A stretch of 64,000 nucleotides of DNA from Parvularcula sp964219355 (GCA_964219355.1 CAXPOZ010000003.1:1-64000); one strand, 5' to 3'; shown: positions 1-9,280, counted from the stretch's first letter. Made by a program: numbers and translations. The notes: generated from the letters alone by a model not told the origin.

Positions 1-823
1 CGTCGATGTCGTCAGCGCCGATGCCGCCCAGGATCGTGTCCTGACCGTCAGAACCCTGAAGGTTGTCTTCGCCAGCTTCACCAAAGATGAGGTCATCGCC
101 GTCATTACCGGTGATGTCGTCACCGCGGCCACGCTCGTCACCACCTACGATGACATCGTCGCCTTCGTCACCTTTGATGGAGTCGATGCCAGCGCCGCCG
201 AAGATAAGGTCTTCGCCTGTACCGCCACGGATGGTGTCACGGCCGTTTTCACCCAGCAGGGTGTCATTGCCATCTTCACCAACGATACGGTCAGCACCGT
301 TGCCACCGAAAACGAGGTCCCAGCCAAGGCCGGCACGGATGATGTCGTCGCCGCCATCGCCGCAGATTTCGTCATCGCCAGCGTTGCCGAAGAGACGGTC
401 ACGATCAGCACCACCAGAGATCAGGTCGTCGCCAGCGCCACCACGGATGATGTCTACGCCGTCATTACCTTGCAGCTCGTCGTTGCCGTCGTTGCCTTCG
501 ATCGAGTCATCGCCCGACTGACCAGCAACTTTGTCGTCACCTTCGTTACCGCGAAGCGTGTCGTTGCCCCAGTTCGGGTTCGGGTCTTTTTCAACGCCTG
601 CATCACCAATGATGATGTCGTCGCCGTTTTGACCTTTAACTTCGTCATCGCCGGCACCGCCGGAAATGGTGTCGTCCTGAGCGCCGCCTTTGACAGTGTC
701 ATCACCGTCTTGAGCGTAGATCAGGTCATTACCGCCACGGCCGTCGATAAAATCGTCGCCAGAGACGTCTTCCCCGAGACCCGGGAAAAGTTCTGACGTG
801 TCATCGCCAAAAATGTTAGCCAT
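1..823 (-). CDS. RTX calcium-binding repeat protein, 3' end outside window
   Basis: Leftward gene that starts at the ATG at 823 (AGGAGA Shine-Dalgarno about 7 bases upstream) and stays open to the window edge, giving 274 residues. After about 20 N-terminal residues it consists of glycine/aspartate nonapeptides of the GGxGxDxUx type, the hallmark of hemolysin-type Ca-binding beta-rolls. Such proteins are normally exported by type I secretion and fold on binding calcium outside the cell; no ABC/HlyD/TolC exporter gene lies in this window. It is collinear, without gaps, with the N-terminal part of the neighbouring protein at 1126-3546, so the two arose by tandem duplication. The enzymatic or adhesive function, if any, would be in the missing C-terminal part. 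Confidence 0.9.
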   Translation of the reverse strand, partial: MANIFGDDTSELFPGLGEDVSGDDFIDGRGGNDLIYAQDGDDTVKGGAQDDTISGGAGDDEVKGQNGDDIIIGDAGVEKDPNPNWGNDTLRGNEGDDKVAGQSGDDSIEGNDGNDELQGNDGVDIIRGGAGDDLISGGADRDRLFGNAGDDEICGDGGDDIIRAGLGWDLVFGGNGADRIVGEDGNDTLLGENGRDTIRGGTGEDLIFGGAGIDSIKGDEGDDVIVGGDERGRGDDITGNDGDDLIFGEAGEDNLQGSDGQDTILGGIGADDID

Positions 824-1125
824 CTAACTCTCTCCTAGATTTAGCACTAAAGGGGACCATTGATCCCTACGGCTCAATCCCCCTGCGCCCCCGCACAATA
901 TGGAGGCGACTCACATCGGTTAATTCACACGCGTTTGATGTGCCCCCCACGAATGGGGGGGGTGTAAGACGCCGTAATGGGAAACCCCAGCAATTCCGGG
1001 GTTTTTGCCAGTTTTCCCCAGTGTAAATTTTTAATAAAAAAGGGCCGCTTTAGGCGGCCCTTCTCTTAAATTCTGCGATTTGTTGCCGAAAGAGAGATTC
1101 GGCCTCGCATTCATGCATCCAAAGA
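824..1125. other. intergenic region between RTX paralogues with two extra hairpins
   Basis: No gene is visible. Besides the terminator listed separately there are two more inverted repeats: a C6A/TG6 stem with a CGAA loop at 943-960, and AAACCCC/GGGGTTT at 982-988 and 998-1004, the latter followed on the + strand by a short T run. Since both flanking genes run leftward, these two hairpins lie in the probable 5' leader or promoter region of the gene starting at 823. They might act as mRNA-stabilising or attenuating structures; that is inference. Confidence 0.5.
1036..1061 (-). terminator. rho-independent terminator of the 1126-3546 RTX gene
   Basis: Read on the minus strand, an 8-bp stem (AGGGCCGC / GCGGCCCT, arms 1041-1048 and 1054-1061) with a 5-base loop is followed by a run of six T. 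It lies 65 bases past the stop codon of the RTX gene. Confidence 0.85.
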
Positions 1126-3546
1126 TCAGTGGATGAAGGCCTCGAAAATATCCATCAGGGCCGTCTTGTCGAAGGAATCTGAAGGGATATCGAACGGTCC
1201 GACTTCCATGACAGGGCGTTCCATCCCTGCGACTGTCTTGTCGACGCCCGGCACGAACGGCTCAGCATATTTGTCAAAGCCAAAGGTGATGAGCTGTTCA
1301 TCGGACTGCCAGAAGCCCTGGAAGGATTTCGGGCTGGACGTGAACGGGTTGAGCGTCTGCACATCACCGATTTCGAAAATCGTGCCCTGGCTGACATCAC
1401 GGATCCAGACAAAGCTGCCATTCCCGAAGGTCACGAGCAGGTCGTTATCCGTGAAGGTGAAACCGGCTTCCTCATATTCAGGGGCCGGGGTGTCGACTGC
1501 AAGGTCCACACTCGAGAGAGTGACGAAGCTGTCGAGAGCTTGGAACAGTTTCAGACTGACATTACCATTCAGCGCCGTGCTGCCCGGTGCGTAATGCACA
1601 TTGAAGCAGATCTGGTCTTCCTGGTTGCCGTCATAGTCCATGAGGTAGGTGCTGAAGCTGCCCAGCGCATCAAGGCCGGTGACCACAACACTTCCGCCAA
1701 CCACGGCGGTAGAGACAACGATGTCGATGACGAAGTCATCCGCGCCTTCTTCGCCGAAGAGGGCGTTGGTGCCCTGACGGCCGATCAGCGTGTCGTCATG
1801 CTCGCCGCCGAAGAGGAAATCGAGCCCGGCTGTCCCGGTGAAGGCAGTGTCCCCACCGAAGATCAGGTCGTCATCTTCCTGGCCGTCGAGAATGTAGTCG
1901 CCAACGCCGCTGGCGAAGATCGTGTCATCGCCGTCACCGCCGAGGACCGTATCGCCACCGATGAACTGGGCAACCGAAATCCCGAAACCAAGGATGGTGC
2001 TCGCGCTACCTGCATCAATGAGGTCGTTTCCGGTGCCGCCATCAACATAGTCGTCGCCTGAGCCGCCCTGGATCACATCATTGCCGTCTTCGCCGCCAAT
2101 CGTGTCACTGCCGGCAGAGCCATCGATCGTGTCGTTCCCGGTATAGCCCCAGAGGAAGTCGTTACCGTCTTCGCCATCAATGCAGTCATCGCCTGTCCAG
2201 CCGTCAATGCTGTCATTGCCAGAACCGCCGAGCAGGGTGTCGTCGCCACTGTCACCGAAGAGGGTGTCAGCAGCTGCGCCGCCTGATGCCTGATCCGCGC
2301 CCGCACCGGCAAGGATCGTGTCCGCACCGGCCTGGCCGAGCAGGGTGTCATTGCCATTGCCGCCATCGATCAGGTCATTCTCCGTACCGCCATCAATGAA
2401 GTCATTGCCATTGACGCCGTAGAGCGTGTCATTGCCTGCATCACCGAAGATCTTGTCATTGCCGTCATCGCCGAAGAAACCCGGCTCAACGTCAAAGGCA
2501 TCCGAGCCTGAAATGATGTCGTTGCCTGCACCACCGAGCAGGGTGTCGTGACCATGACCCCCGCGGATGTCGTCAATGCCGTCTTCGCCTTCGATATAGT
2601 CATTGTCGTCATTGCCGGAGAGGCTGTCATTGCCCGCGCCACCAAAGATCTTGTCATTGCCGGCGCCGCCATCGACGTCGTCATTGCCGTCTTCGCCGAG
2701 AAGGACGTCTTCGTCCTTGCCGCCATCGATATCGTCAGAGCCGATACCGCCCAGGATCGTGTCCTGACCATCCGAACCCTGAAGGTTATCTTCACCGCCC
2801 ATGCCGAAGATGAGGTCGTTGCCTGAGTTGCCGGTGATGTCATCACCGCGGCCGGTTTCATTGCCGCCGACCAGCGTGTCATTGCCTTCGTCGCCCTGCA
2901 TGGAGTCGATCCCGGCACCGCCAAACATCAGATCGTCGCCAGTGCCGCCCAGCATAGTGTCCTTGCCGTTCTCGCCGAGCAGGGTGTCATTGCCGTCTTC
3001 ACCGAAGATCCGGTCCGCACCGTCGCCGCCGAAAATCAGGTCCCAGCCAAGACCTGCACGGATGATGTCGTCACCCCCGTCACCGGAGATCTCGTCGTTA
3101 CCGTCATTGCCGTAGAGCCGGTCGCGGTCTGCGCCACCAGAGATCAGGTCATGACCTGCACCGCCCAGAATGGTGTCGACGCCGTCATTGCCCTGCAGTT
3201 GGTCGTTACCGTTATTGCCTTCGATATAGTCGTCGCCAGACTGGCCGGCGACCTTGTCGTCACCGTCATTGCCGTAAAGCGTGTCATTGCCCCAGTTCGG
3301 GTTTGTGTCTTTCGGCACACCGGCGTCGCCGATGATGATATCGTTTCCGTTCTGACCTTTGATCTCGTCATTGCCAGCGCCGCCGGAAATGGTGTCATTG
3401 CCCGTGCCGCCCTTGACCGTGTCGTTCCCAGTGAGGGCATAGATCAGGTCATTGCCGCCGCGGCCGTCAACGAAGTCATTGCCGGTCAGGTTCTCTCCAA
3501 GACCTGGAAATAGCTCCGACGTATCGTCGCCATAAATATTCGCCAT
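1126..3546 (-). CDS. RTX calcium-binding repeat protein with non-RTX C-terminal domain
   Basis: An 806-residue acidic protein. The ATG at 3546 is chosen over an upstream in-frame start at 3612 because it has a GGAAA Shine-Dalgarno and its product begins exactly like its paralogue (MANI-GDDTSELFPGLGE). Residues of roughly 20-610 are near-continuous GGxGxDxUx nonapeptides, forming calcium-binding beta-rolls. The last 190 or so residues are not repeats: they are rich in beta-strand-like sequence, contain aromatic residues and one cysteine, and end in an acidic/hydrophobic tail (KTALMDIFEAFIH) that could serve as a type I secretion signal. There is no N-terminal signal peptide, as expected for type I substrates. 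No catalytic motif (protease HExxH, lipase GxSxG) was found. A surface or secreted structural or adhesive role is a guess. Confidence 0.9.
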   Translation of the reverse strand: MANIYGDDTSELFPGLGENLTGNDFVDGRGGNDLIYALTGNDTVKGGTGNDTISGGAGNDEIKGQNGNDIIIGDAGVPKDTNPNWGNDTLYGNDGDDKVAGQSGDDYIEGNNGNDQLQGNDGVDTILGGAGHDLISGGADRDRLYGNDGNDEISGDGGDDIIRAGLGWDLIFGGDGADRIFGEDGNDTLLGENGKDTMLGGTGDDLMFGGAGIDSMQGDEGNDTLVGGNETGRGDDITGNSGNDLIFGMGGEDNLQGSDGQDTILGGIGSDDIDGGKDEDVLLGEDGNDDVDGGAGNDKIFGGAGNDSLSGNDDNDYIEGEDGIDDIRGGHGHDTLLGGAGNDIISGSDAFDVEPGFFGDDGNDKIFGDAGNDTLYGVNGNDFIDGGTENDLIDGGNGNDTLLGQAGADTILAGAGADQASGGAAADTLFGDSGDDTLLGGSGNDSIDGWTGDDCIDGEDGNDFLWGYTGNDTIDGSAGSDTIGGEDGNDVIQGGSGDDYVDGGTGNDLIDAGSASTILGFGISVAQFIGGDTVLGGDGDDTIFASGVGDYILDGQEDDDLIFGGDTAFTGTAGLDFLFGGEHDDTLIGRQGTNALFGEEGADDFVIDIVVSTAVVGGSVVVTGLDALGSFSTYLMDYDGNQEDQICFNVHYAPGSTALNGNVSLKLFQALDSFVTLSSVDLAVDTPAPEYEEAGFTFTDNDLLVTFGNGSFVWIRDVSQGTIFEIGDVQTLNPFTSSPKSFQGFWQSDEQLITFGFDKYAEPFVPGVDKTVAGMERPVMEVGPFDIPSDSFDKTALMDIFEAFIH

Positions 3547-3896
3547 TCTCAATTTTCCTAGAAAAGTTGGATGAAACGTCTTTGGGGCCGCGAAATACCG
3601 GCCTTGTTCCATTCCCCCAATATGGTTCCCGTCCTGATGGACGGTGCGGCAATTTTACGAGGGGTCATTCGGCGACTTCTCCCCCCATTTGGAGGGGGAG
3701 ATGATTTATTGTTTCCATGCTGATCGATGGGTCCACGTTTTCAGGATGCGGGAGCGTGTATTTGCCCGTCCCGGTGGCGAGCCAGAGATTCAGGATGGCG
3801 TCTTTGCGCCATGCTGGCTGGGAGCAATCAGTCCACCTGTTTATGGGCAGCACAGATTAAATTTCGGATATCAGGTGAAGGAGGTGACAACTTCGC
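3547..3896. other. intergenic region without recognisable gene
   Basis: Lies between the leftward regulator gene ending at 3897 and the leftward RTX gene starting at 3546, so it should hold the RTX promoter. I see the Shine-Dalgarno at its left end but no convincing -35/-10 pair, operator repeat or small gene. Confidence 0.4.
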
Positions 3897-5024
3897 TCAG
3901 GAAGCTGCGATTGCCTGATCGCCAATCCGTCCGGCAAGGATCGACTCGATCTTCGGTGGCAGAGGCGCCGCCATGGTGAGGGGGCCTGCAGCCAGAATAC
4001 GCACAAGATCCGGTTTACGCCGCACATCAAGCTTGGCGAAGACGTCCTTGCAGTAGGATTTGACCGTCGTCTCTGAAAGCCCGAGCTGTTCGGCGACTTC
4101 TGACACGTTGAGCCCGCCTGCGAGCAGCGCACTGACTTCAGCCTCACGCTTGGTCATGTTGTAGACCTCCCGCAGCCATTCAGCCGGCGGTGAGGGGTAT
4201 TCGGGATCATCTACATAGATCGCCAGAACTTTGCGGCCCTTGAGCGAAATCCGTTTAGCAACGATCGGTGAGACAGAGCCGTCATCGGCTTCGATCGCAA
4301 GAGCACCCATTTCCGACAGCCCGCTGAGGCAATCACGGAACGGCGCATGTTCACCCGAACAGCGGCCCGTCAGGCGGTTGTCCGAAATCCGGATGCCGCG
4401 CCCTGCCTCCATGAAACGTTGGGCGGCGCCATTCGAGAAGAGGACGCGGCCGCTCATGTCGGCGATGAACAAACCCAGGCGCGCATTGTCTGTCGCATAG
4501 GACAAGGCCGAATTGACGACGCGCGTATAGGCCGATTCAAGTTCAGCTTCGGCAAGACGAGCGGCGTCCTGTAGGGCCATCGCATCTGCCTTGGAAAATT
4601 TCCCACGAGTCGAACGGCGTGAAGCCATCAGATAAATCCCGTGTTCCTTACAGACGGGTACCCGGACAGTTCTGGCCCGAGCCATCCAGCGCGCGAGAAC
4701 AGACGCTGCGCGATTCTTGCGCTGCTCAGTATCATCCGGGCTGAACAGACGAGAGGCTTCGACCGAGCCAGAGGATGACCGCCGGCGGCTGGCCCAGAGG
4801 ACGATTGAGTCCCGGGCGGCAAGACACGTCACATCCGCATCGGCGGCCCGAAGCGCAAGACGCAAGGCGCTGTGGAGACGTGAGAGGGCAGGGTCTGTGG
4901 TGGGGGTTTCTTGCGTTTTGGTTCGTGCGCGGATATTTTGATCCACGCCGTTACTCGGAACGGTGTCGACGTTCAGACTATCGGCATTGGCCGACAGTAC
5001 CGTTTCGTCTACGAACTCTGACAT
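3897..5024 (-). CDS. LuxR-family transcriptional regulator with PAS-like sensor domain
   Basis: A 375-residue regulator. The C-terminal 70-odd residues hold a GerE/LuxR helix-turn-helix: MTKREAEVSALLAGG, then the recognition segment LGLSETTVKSYCKDVFAKL. Before it, a segment beginning LGLFIADMSGRVLFSNGAA resembles a PAS fold, so it probably senses a small ligand or redox state in the cytoplasm; there is no autoinducer-binding domain of the classical LuxR type and no receiver domain. The start is uncertain: ATGs at 5027 and 5024 follow a G6 tract, and a TTG at 5072 is possible but has no ribosome site. It lies upstream of, and is codirectional with, the two RTX genes, so it may regulate them; this is inference from position only. 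Confidence 0.85.
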   Translation of the reverse strand: MSEFVDETVLSANADSLNVDTVPSNGVDQNIRARTKTQETPTTDPALSRLHSALRLALRAADADVTCLAARDSIVLWASRRRSSSGSVEASRLFSPDDTEQRKNRAASVLARWMARARTVRVPVCKEHGIYLMASRRSTRGKFSKADAMALQDAARLAEAELESAYTRVVNSALSYATDNARLGLFIADMSGRVLFSNGAAQRFMEAGRGIRISDNRLTGRCSGEHAPFRDCLSGLSEMGALAIEADDGSVSPIVAKRISLKGRKVLAIYVDDPEYPSPPAEWLREVYNMTKREAEVSALLAGGLNVSEVAEQLGLSETTVKSYCKDVFAKLDVRRKPDLVRILAAGPLTMAAPLPPKIESILAGRIGDQAIAAS

Positions 5025-5924
5025 CATCCCCCCAGGACCCGCTGCATACACGGCAACGGCAAAACGCCACAAATCTGAGGAGTGATAAGGTTTTCAGGCG
5101 TCTGGACCTTGTCGCGGTCATAGTGCCTGAACTGTTCTCTCCCCAGTCCCTGCCGGCAGTACGCCGACAAAACTCACCAACAACAAGTTAACCGGCGCTA
5201 TCATTGATTGGCAAGACCCAATCGGCACAACTGGCCTGCCAAATCTTTGATTTTTACACATATTCGGGTGACACTGAGTAATCTGCGCAGCCTTGGGGCG
5301 AGTAGGTGGGCAGCTTTTCCCCGAAAGCGGACCATCGGTTTGAGCGTTCTGGAAATCGGACACTTATCTGGGGCAATCTCGATCCTGATTTTCCCGTATT
5401 TGGTGTGCTTTCGTGCAATCTGGCAAAGCTGATTCTCTTGGCTGATCCGCACGGAGCCAAAACGATTGAGTAAGTCTGTCAGTGGGTATGATTTAGCATC
5501 AGGGTGTAACCTTGAGGGCTGCATCTCTATGCAATGAATGCCTCGGATTTCATGAATGCCAGCCCATGGCAGGAAATCTGGAACGCCTTACCCGACTGCT
5601 CAAGTTGTTATGAAGCGCAAACCGTGCGCTCAGACGGACATAAATGCGAATACGGAATTATATCTTGTAACATATGAAGATCGCGAAGCTGAAATATTGT
5701 GCCGTAGGGGAATTAAATGTGCTCGTCCATACGACAGATCCCATCCGGAGTTCAATTTATACATTATCCAGCAAAAAGCAGGGTTTAGTCCGAATTCTTA
5801 TCCGTCTTTGTAAAGAATGACCAAAAGACGATGCGAAGGGTAATGGTGAGCTTACGCCAGCAATGTGGTTCAGCCCGCCAGCAGTCACTTTAGAACATAT
5901 GTTAAGAAAGCATCGTCTGGCGAC
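5025..5924. other. gene-poor, relatively A+T-rich stretch
   Basis: About 900 bases with no convincing gene. Short open frames occur (for example 85 codons at 5556-5813, + strand), but they lack a Shine-Dalgarno, recognisable domains and the G/C third-position bias of the neighbours. The part from about 5600 to 5920 is clearly more A+T-rich than the surroundings and contains a perfect 10-bp palindrome AACATATGTT at 5893-5902, 23 bases beyond the 3' end of the tRNA gene. The right half may be decayed sequence; the left end should contain the promoter of the LuxR-type regulator. Confidence 0.45.
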
Positions 5925-6000
<76 letters not shown>

Positions 6001-6088
6001 GACTTCAGTCGAGCGGGCGGTCTAATGAGCGTGCCGCCGCTTTGCAAGCCGAAATTTCGGGGCCATGGGAGAACTTTTCCCGCTGGCC

Positions 6089-6658
6089 TTAGACCGCATA
6101 TTTCTCGAAGATTTCCGCGGGGATATCGCGCGCAAGGTTGAAGTTGAAGACACAGCGATGCGTACTGTCGACCGGAGCGGAGGAGGCATGTTCCATCATG
6201 CCGTCAAATATTAGCCCTCGTCCTCGCTTGGGTTTGATCCGATGGACCACTTCGTCACCGTCAAAGATACAAGTGTCACCATCGGCATCGTTCACATAAT
6301 AGATGAAGACCCAATGCGGGTTCTCCTCATCAATATGTTTGGGGTGGATGAAGGACGTCTTCTCCCGGCTCATCAAATTGCATTTCGCGCGGATGATCTT
6401 GTCATCGGCAATGCCCAGACGGGCTGTGATCGCGCGCGGCACGGTATGCCATTGCGTGATGTTCTTATAATTCTGGATGAAGCCATGCACGAATTGGGGA
6501 GACTCGCCGGCCTGCGTGTAGTCATCAGTCGAATTCGTATTGGGGTAATAGAACCAGGGGAATCTCATCCCCATGATGACGCGTTCGAGCTCATCCTGCA
6601 TTCCTTCGGGCAGGAAGTTCTCGATGATGATCGGCGATGATGTGACAGTCGTGCTCAT
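6089..6658 (-). CDS. 2OG-Fe(II) dioxygenase-like protein
   Basis: A 189-residue cytosolic protein whose C-terminal half has the layout of the 2-oxoglutarate/Fe(II) oxygenase double-stranded beta-helix. It has an HxD pair (HID, in HPKHIDEENPH), a distal histidine in GMMEHASSAP, and an arginine in HRCVFNFNL that would bind the 2-oxoglutarate carboxylate. The family hydroxylates proteins, nucleic acids or small molecules; the substrate here is unknown. The start at 6658 (product MSTTVTSSP) has only a weak, closely spaced AGGG; ATG 6679 would add seven residues. It stands alone downstream of the lipoprotein gene at 6725. Confidence 0.7.
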   Translation of the reverse strand: MSTTVTSSPIIIENFLPEGMQDELERVIMGMRFPWFYYPNTNSTDDYTQAGESPQFVHGFIQNYKNITQWHTVPRAITARLGIADDKIIRAKCNLMSREKTSFIHPKHIDEENPHWVFIYYVNDADGDTCIFDGDEVVHRIKPKRGRGLIFDGMMEHASSAPVDSTHRCVFNFNLARDIPAEIFEKYAV

Positions 6659-6724
6659 GCCCTGAAGATTATGCAGCATCGTCCGGGCTGGCAAACAGCA
6701 ACCGTCACATTTGAGTGGTGCAGG

Positions 6725-7213
6725 TTACGGCGCGGCGGCGAACATGCCCTCGACCAGCGGCGCGACGCTTTCAGCGTAATAGAGCGCCTCAGGCGTGTCC
6801 TTGCGAACGGCCGCACGGTCGCCGGTGAACGCCGTGATGGTTTCCGATTTGGAGGTCGGCTCACCGAATTCTGCGATGAAAGCCTCTTCAAGGCCATCAA
6901 GCTCGCTCTCTTCGACAAGGATCCAGACGACGACCAGCGCATCATCCCGGAAAACGAATTCGGCAAGACGCGGCGCGCCGAAATAGTCAAACCCCTGACA
7001 ATCGATCTGGGAATGCGTGTCGGCGCCGGGGATTTCCGGCGGATTGAATTCGCGCTCATCTATCGAGGTGCAGAGCCCATCAAGGGCCGTGACCATCTCC
7101 GCCCGTGACGCTTCGAAGTTGATCACAGCCGGTTTGTCAACGCTCGGCGCATTTGAGCAGGCCCCGAGAAGGGAGATGAGGGAGAGGGCGGCAAGGGTAG
7201 TCAGGCGTTTCAT
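6725..7213 (-). CDS. small lipoprotein of unknown function
   Basis: A 162-residue protein with a type II signal peptide (MKRLTTLAALSLISLLGAC) and lipobox LGAC, so Cys19 should be lipidated and the protein anchored in the inner or outer membrane on the periplasmic side. The mature part is acidic and has two cysteines that could form a disulfide. A GGAACGA ribosome site precedes the ATG. No domain is recognised. It lies between the oxygenase gene and the ABC exporter gene on the same strand. Confidence 0.75.
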   Translation of the reverse strand: MKRLTTLAALSLISLLGACSNAPSVDKPAVINFEASRAEMVTALDGLCTSIDEREFNPPEIPGADTHSQIDCQGFDYFGAPRLAEFVFRDDALVVVWILVEESELDGLEEAFIAEFGEPTSKSETITAFTGDRAAVRKDTPEALYYAESVAPLVEGMFAAAP

Positions 7214-7280
7214 CCGGTCGTTCCTATTTGATCTTCAGGAAACTCTACACGATTACATCTGTGATTCACCTGATCATTTC

Positions 7281-9131
7281 CTATTCGGCGGCGGCTTCCC
7301 CGCCTTCGGCGAGGAATCCGCCGGATTGACGCGCCCAGAGCTGGGCATAGAGCCCGCCCGCTTCAACAAGATCGGCATGGCGGCCCTGCTCGATGATCCG
7401 GCCCTGATCGAGCACGATCAACCGGTCCATTGCCGCAATGGTCGAAAGCCGGTGCGCGATGGCGAGGACGGTCTTACCGGCCATCAGGTCATCAAGACGC
7501 GACTGGATCGCTGCCTCCACCTCTGAATCAAGCGCGGAGGTCGCCTCATCGAGAAGAAGGATTGGCGCGTCCTTGAGGAGCACGCGCGCAATCGCGACCC
7601 GCTGGCGCTGGCCGCCCGAGAGCTTGACCCCGCGTTCACCGACATGGGCATCAAGGCCAAACCGGCCCTGCTGGTCCTCCAACTCCTGAATGAAGTCCCA
7701 GGCCTCCGCCCGTTTGGCCGCTGCGATGATCTCGTCTTCGCTGGCCGAGGGACGGCCATAGGCGATGTTCTCGCGGATCGAGCGGTGAAGGAGGGAGGTA
7801 TCCTGGCTGACGATCCCGACATGCTGGCGCAAGCTTTCCTGCGTCACCGCCGAGATATCCTGCCCATCAATCAGGATACGGCCTTTTTCGACATCGTAGA
7901 GGCGTAAGAGCAGGTTCACGAGGGTCGACTTGCCCGCACCCGACCGGCCGACAAGCCCGACCCGCTCGCCCGGCGCAATGTCGAGCGTAAGGTCATGGAT
8001 GACGGCGGTGTCCTTGCCATAGGTAAAGCGCACATCCTCAAAGGCGATCTCGCCTTTACTGACGGTGAGCGTCTTTGCGTCCCCCCGGTCGGTCACATCG
8101 ATGTCGCGCGACAGGGTCTTCATGCCGTCATCGGCCGCGCCCAGATGCTCGAACAGGAAGGCCGCTTCCCAGAGAAAATAGGTCGCCTGACCCTGAATGC
8201 GGAGCGCCATGGTCGAGGCAAAGGCAAAGGCGCCAATGCTCATCTGGCCCTGCGACCAGAACCACGCGCCCATCATGATCGTCGAGGCGATGAAAAAGCC
8301 GTTCAGCGTATGCAGGCAGAGCGACATTGAGGTTGAAACCCGCATCGAGCCATAGACCTTATCCAGCATGTTCTGCATGCCGTTGCGGGTATAGTCTTCT
8401 TCCGCCTTGACCGAGCCGAAGGTCTTCACGGTCTGGATATTCGTATACGCATCGACCATCCGGCCCGTCAGGTTCGAGCGAGCATCAGCCTGCTGCTCGG
8501 CCCATTTCTTCTGGCGAGGCAGGAATATCCGCATGGTCACGGCATAGGCCGCCACCCAGATGACAAGCGGGATTGCCAGCCGCCAGTCATTGCCGGCGAA
8601 CAGGAACAGCGTCGCAAAGAAATAGACGCCCATATAGACAAAGAGGTTCGTCAGCTTGACGCAGACATCACGCACACCGAGCGCGGACTGCATCAGCTTA
8701 GTCGATATCCGCCCGGCAAAATCATCCGCAAAGAAATTGTTCGATTGCCGCAGCAGATAGCGGTGACCGCGCCAGCGGATCTGCATCGCCATATTGCCTA
8801 AGATGCCTTGCAGCAGGATCAGCTCATCCAAAAGGCTCGCGATCGGCCAGACAATGGCGATCAGCCCACAGATCAGAAATATCTTCCATCCGTGCTGCGC
8901 CCAGAACGTGTCCGTGCCTTGCGTGGTGGCCCAGTCGACAATGTTGCCGACGAGCTCGAACGCAAAAACTTCGATCAGCGCGATCCCGGCGGAGAAGATG
9001 ATCGAGGCAAGAAAGAGCCATTTGAAGGGCTTCGCGTAATGCCAGATAAATGCCCATAGGGAGCTGGGCGGTTTTGCCAGCGCCTCGTCCGGATAGGGAT
9101 CGACCATCCGCTCGAAAGTGCGGAACAGCAT
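7281..9131 (-). CDS. ABC exporter, fused permease and ATPase (MsbA/multidrug type)
   Basis: A 616-residue half-transporter that would work as a dimer in the inner membrane. Residues of about 25-320 form the six-helix exporter domain; the rest is the nucleotide-binding domain with Walker A GRSGAGKST, Q-loop IVSQDTSLL, signature LSGGQRQRVA, Walker B ILLLDEATSALD and H-loop AHRLST. The start at 9131 is chosen because GGAGG sits five bases upstream; a TTG 18 bases earlier would put that site inside the gene. Substrate is not predictable: lipids, drugs or peptides are all exported by this family. No partner half-transporter is adjacent, so a homodimer is likely. Confidence 0.93.
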   Translation of the reverse strand: MLFRTFERMVDPYPDEALAKPPSSLWAFIWHYAKPFKWLFLASIIFSAGIALIEVFAFELVGNIVDWATTQGTDTFWAQHGWKIFLICGLIAIVWPIASLLDELILLQGILGNMAMQIRWRGHRYLLRQSNNFFADDFAGRISTKLMQSALGVRDVCVKLTNLFVYMGVYFFATLFLFAGNDWRLAIPLVIWVAAYAVTMRIFLPRQKKWAEQQADARSNLTGRMVDAYTNIQTVKTFGSVKAEEDYTRNGMQNMLDKVYGSMRVSTSMSLCLHTLNGFFIASTIMMGAWFWSQGQMSIGAFAFASTMALRIQGQATYFLWEAAFLFEHLGAADDGMKTLSRDIDVTDRGDAKTLTVSKGEIAFEDVRFTYGKDTAVIHDLTLDIAPGERVGLVGRSGAGKSTLVNLLLRLYDVEKGRILIDGQDISAVTQESLRQHVGIVSQDTSLLHRSIRENIAYGRPSASEDEIIAAAKRAEAWDFIQELEDQQGRFGLDAHVGERGVKLSGGQRQRVAIARVLLKDAPILLLDEATSALDSEVEAAIQSRLDDLMAGKTVLAIAHRLSTIAAMDRLIVLDQGRIIEQGRHADLVEAGGLYAQLWARQSGGFLAEGGEAAAE

Positions 9132-9280
9132 GGGGCCTCCTTGCTGCACTCTCTCGCGGGCAGCCGGTCAGAATAGGGATGTGGCCACAAATAGCCAGTG
9201 ACGTTATCATGAAGCCGCAGATGCGACATGCTTTCGCCGGAATGCGTGATATAGTGGCCACAGAGCGGCGGAGAACCCCT

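Noticed and set aside
1133..3513. Long open frames antisense to or out of frame with the RTX genes (for example 1540-2061, 2801-3115, 3151-3513)
   Set aside because: They result from the GGN/GAY nonapeptide repeat read in other frames, show repetitive Ser/Pro, Ala/Thr or Val/Ile composition and have no ribosome sites.
1..3546. Short regularly spaced repeats suggesting a CRISPR array
   Set aside because: The 27-base periodicity is the coding for RTX nonapeptides inside open reading frames; there are no unique spacers or cas genes.
5556..5813. 85-codon open frame on the + strand
   Set aside because: No ribosome site, no domain, and base composition unlike coding neighbours; probably chance in an A+T-rich stretch.
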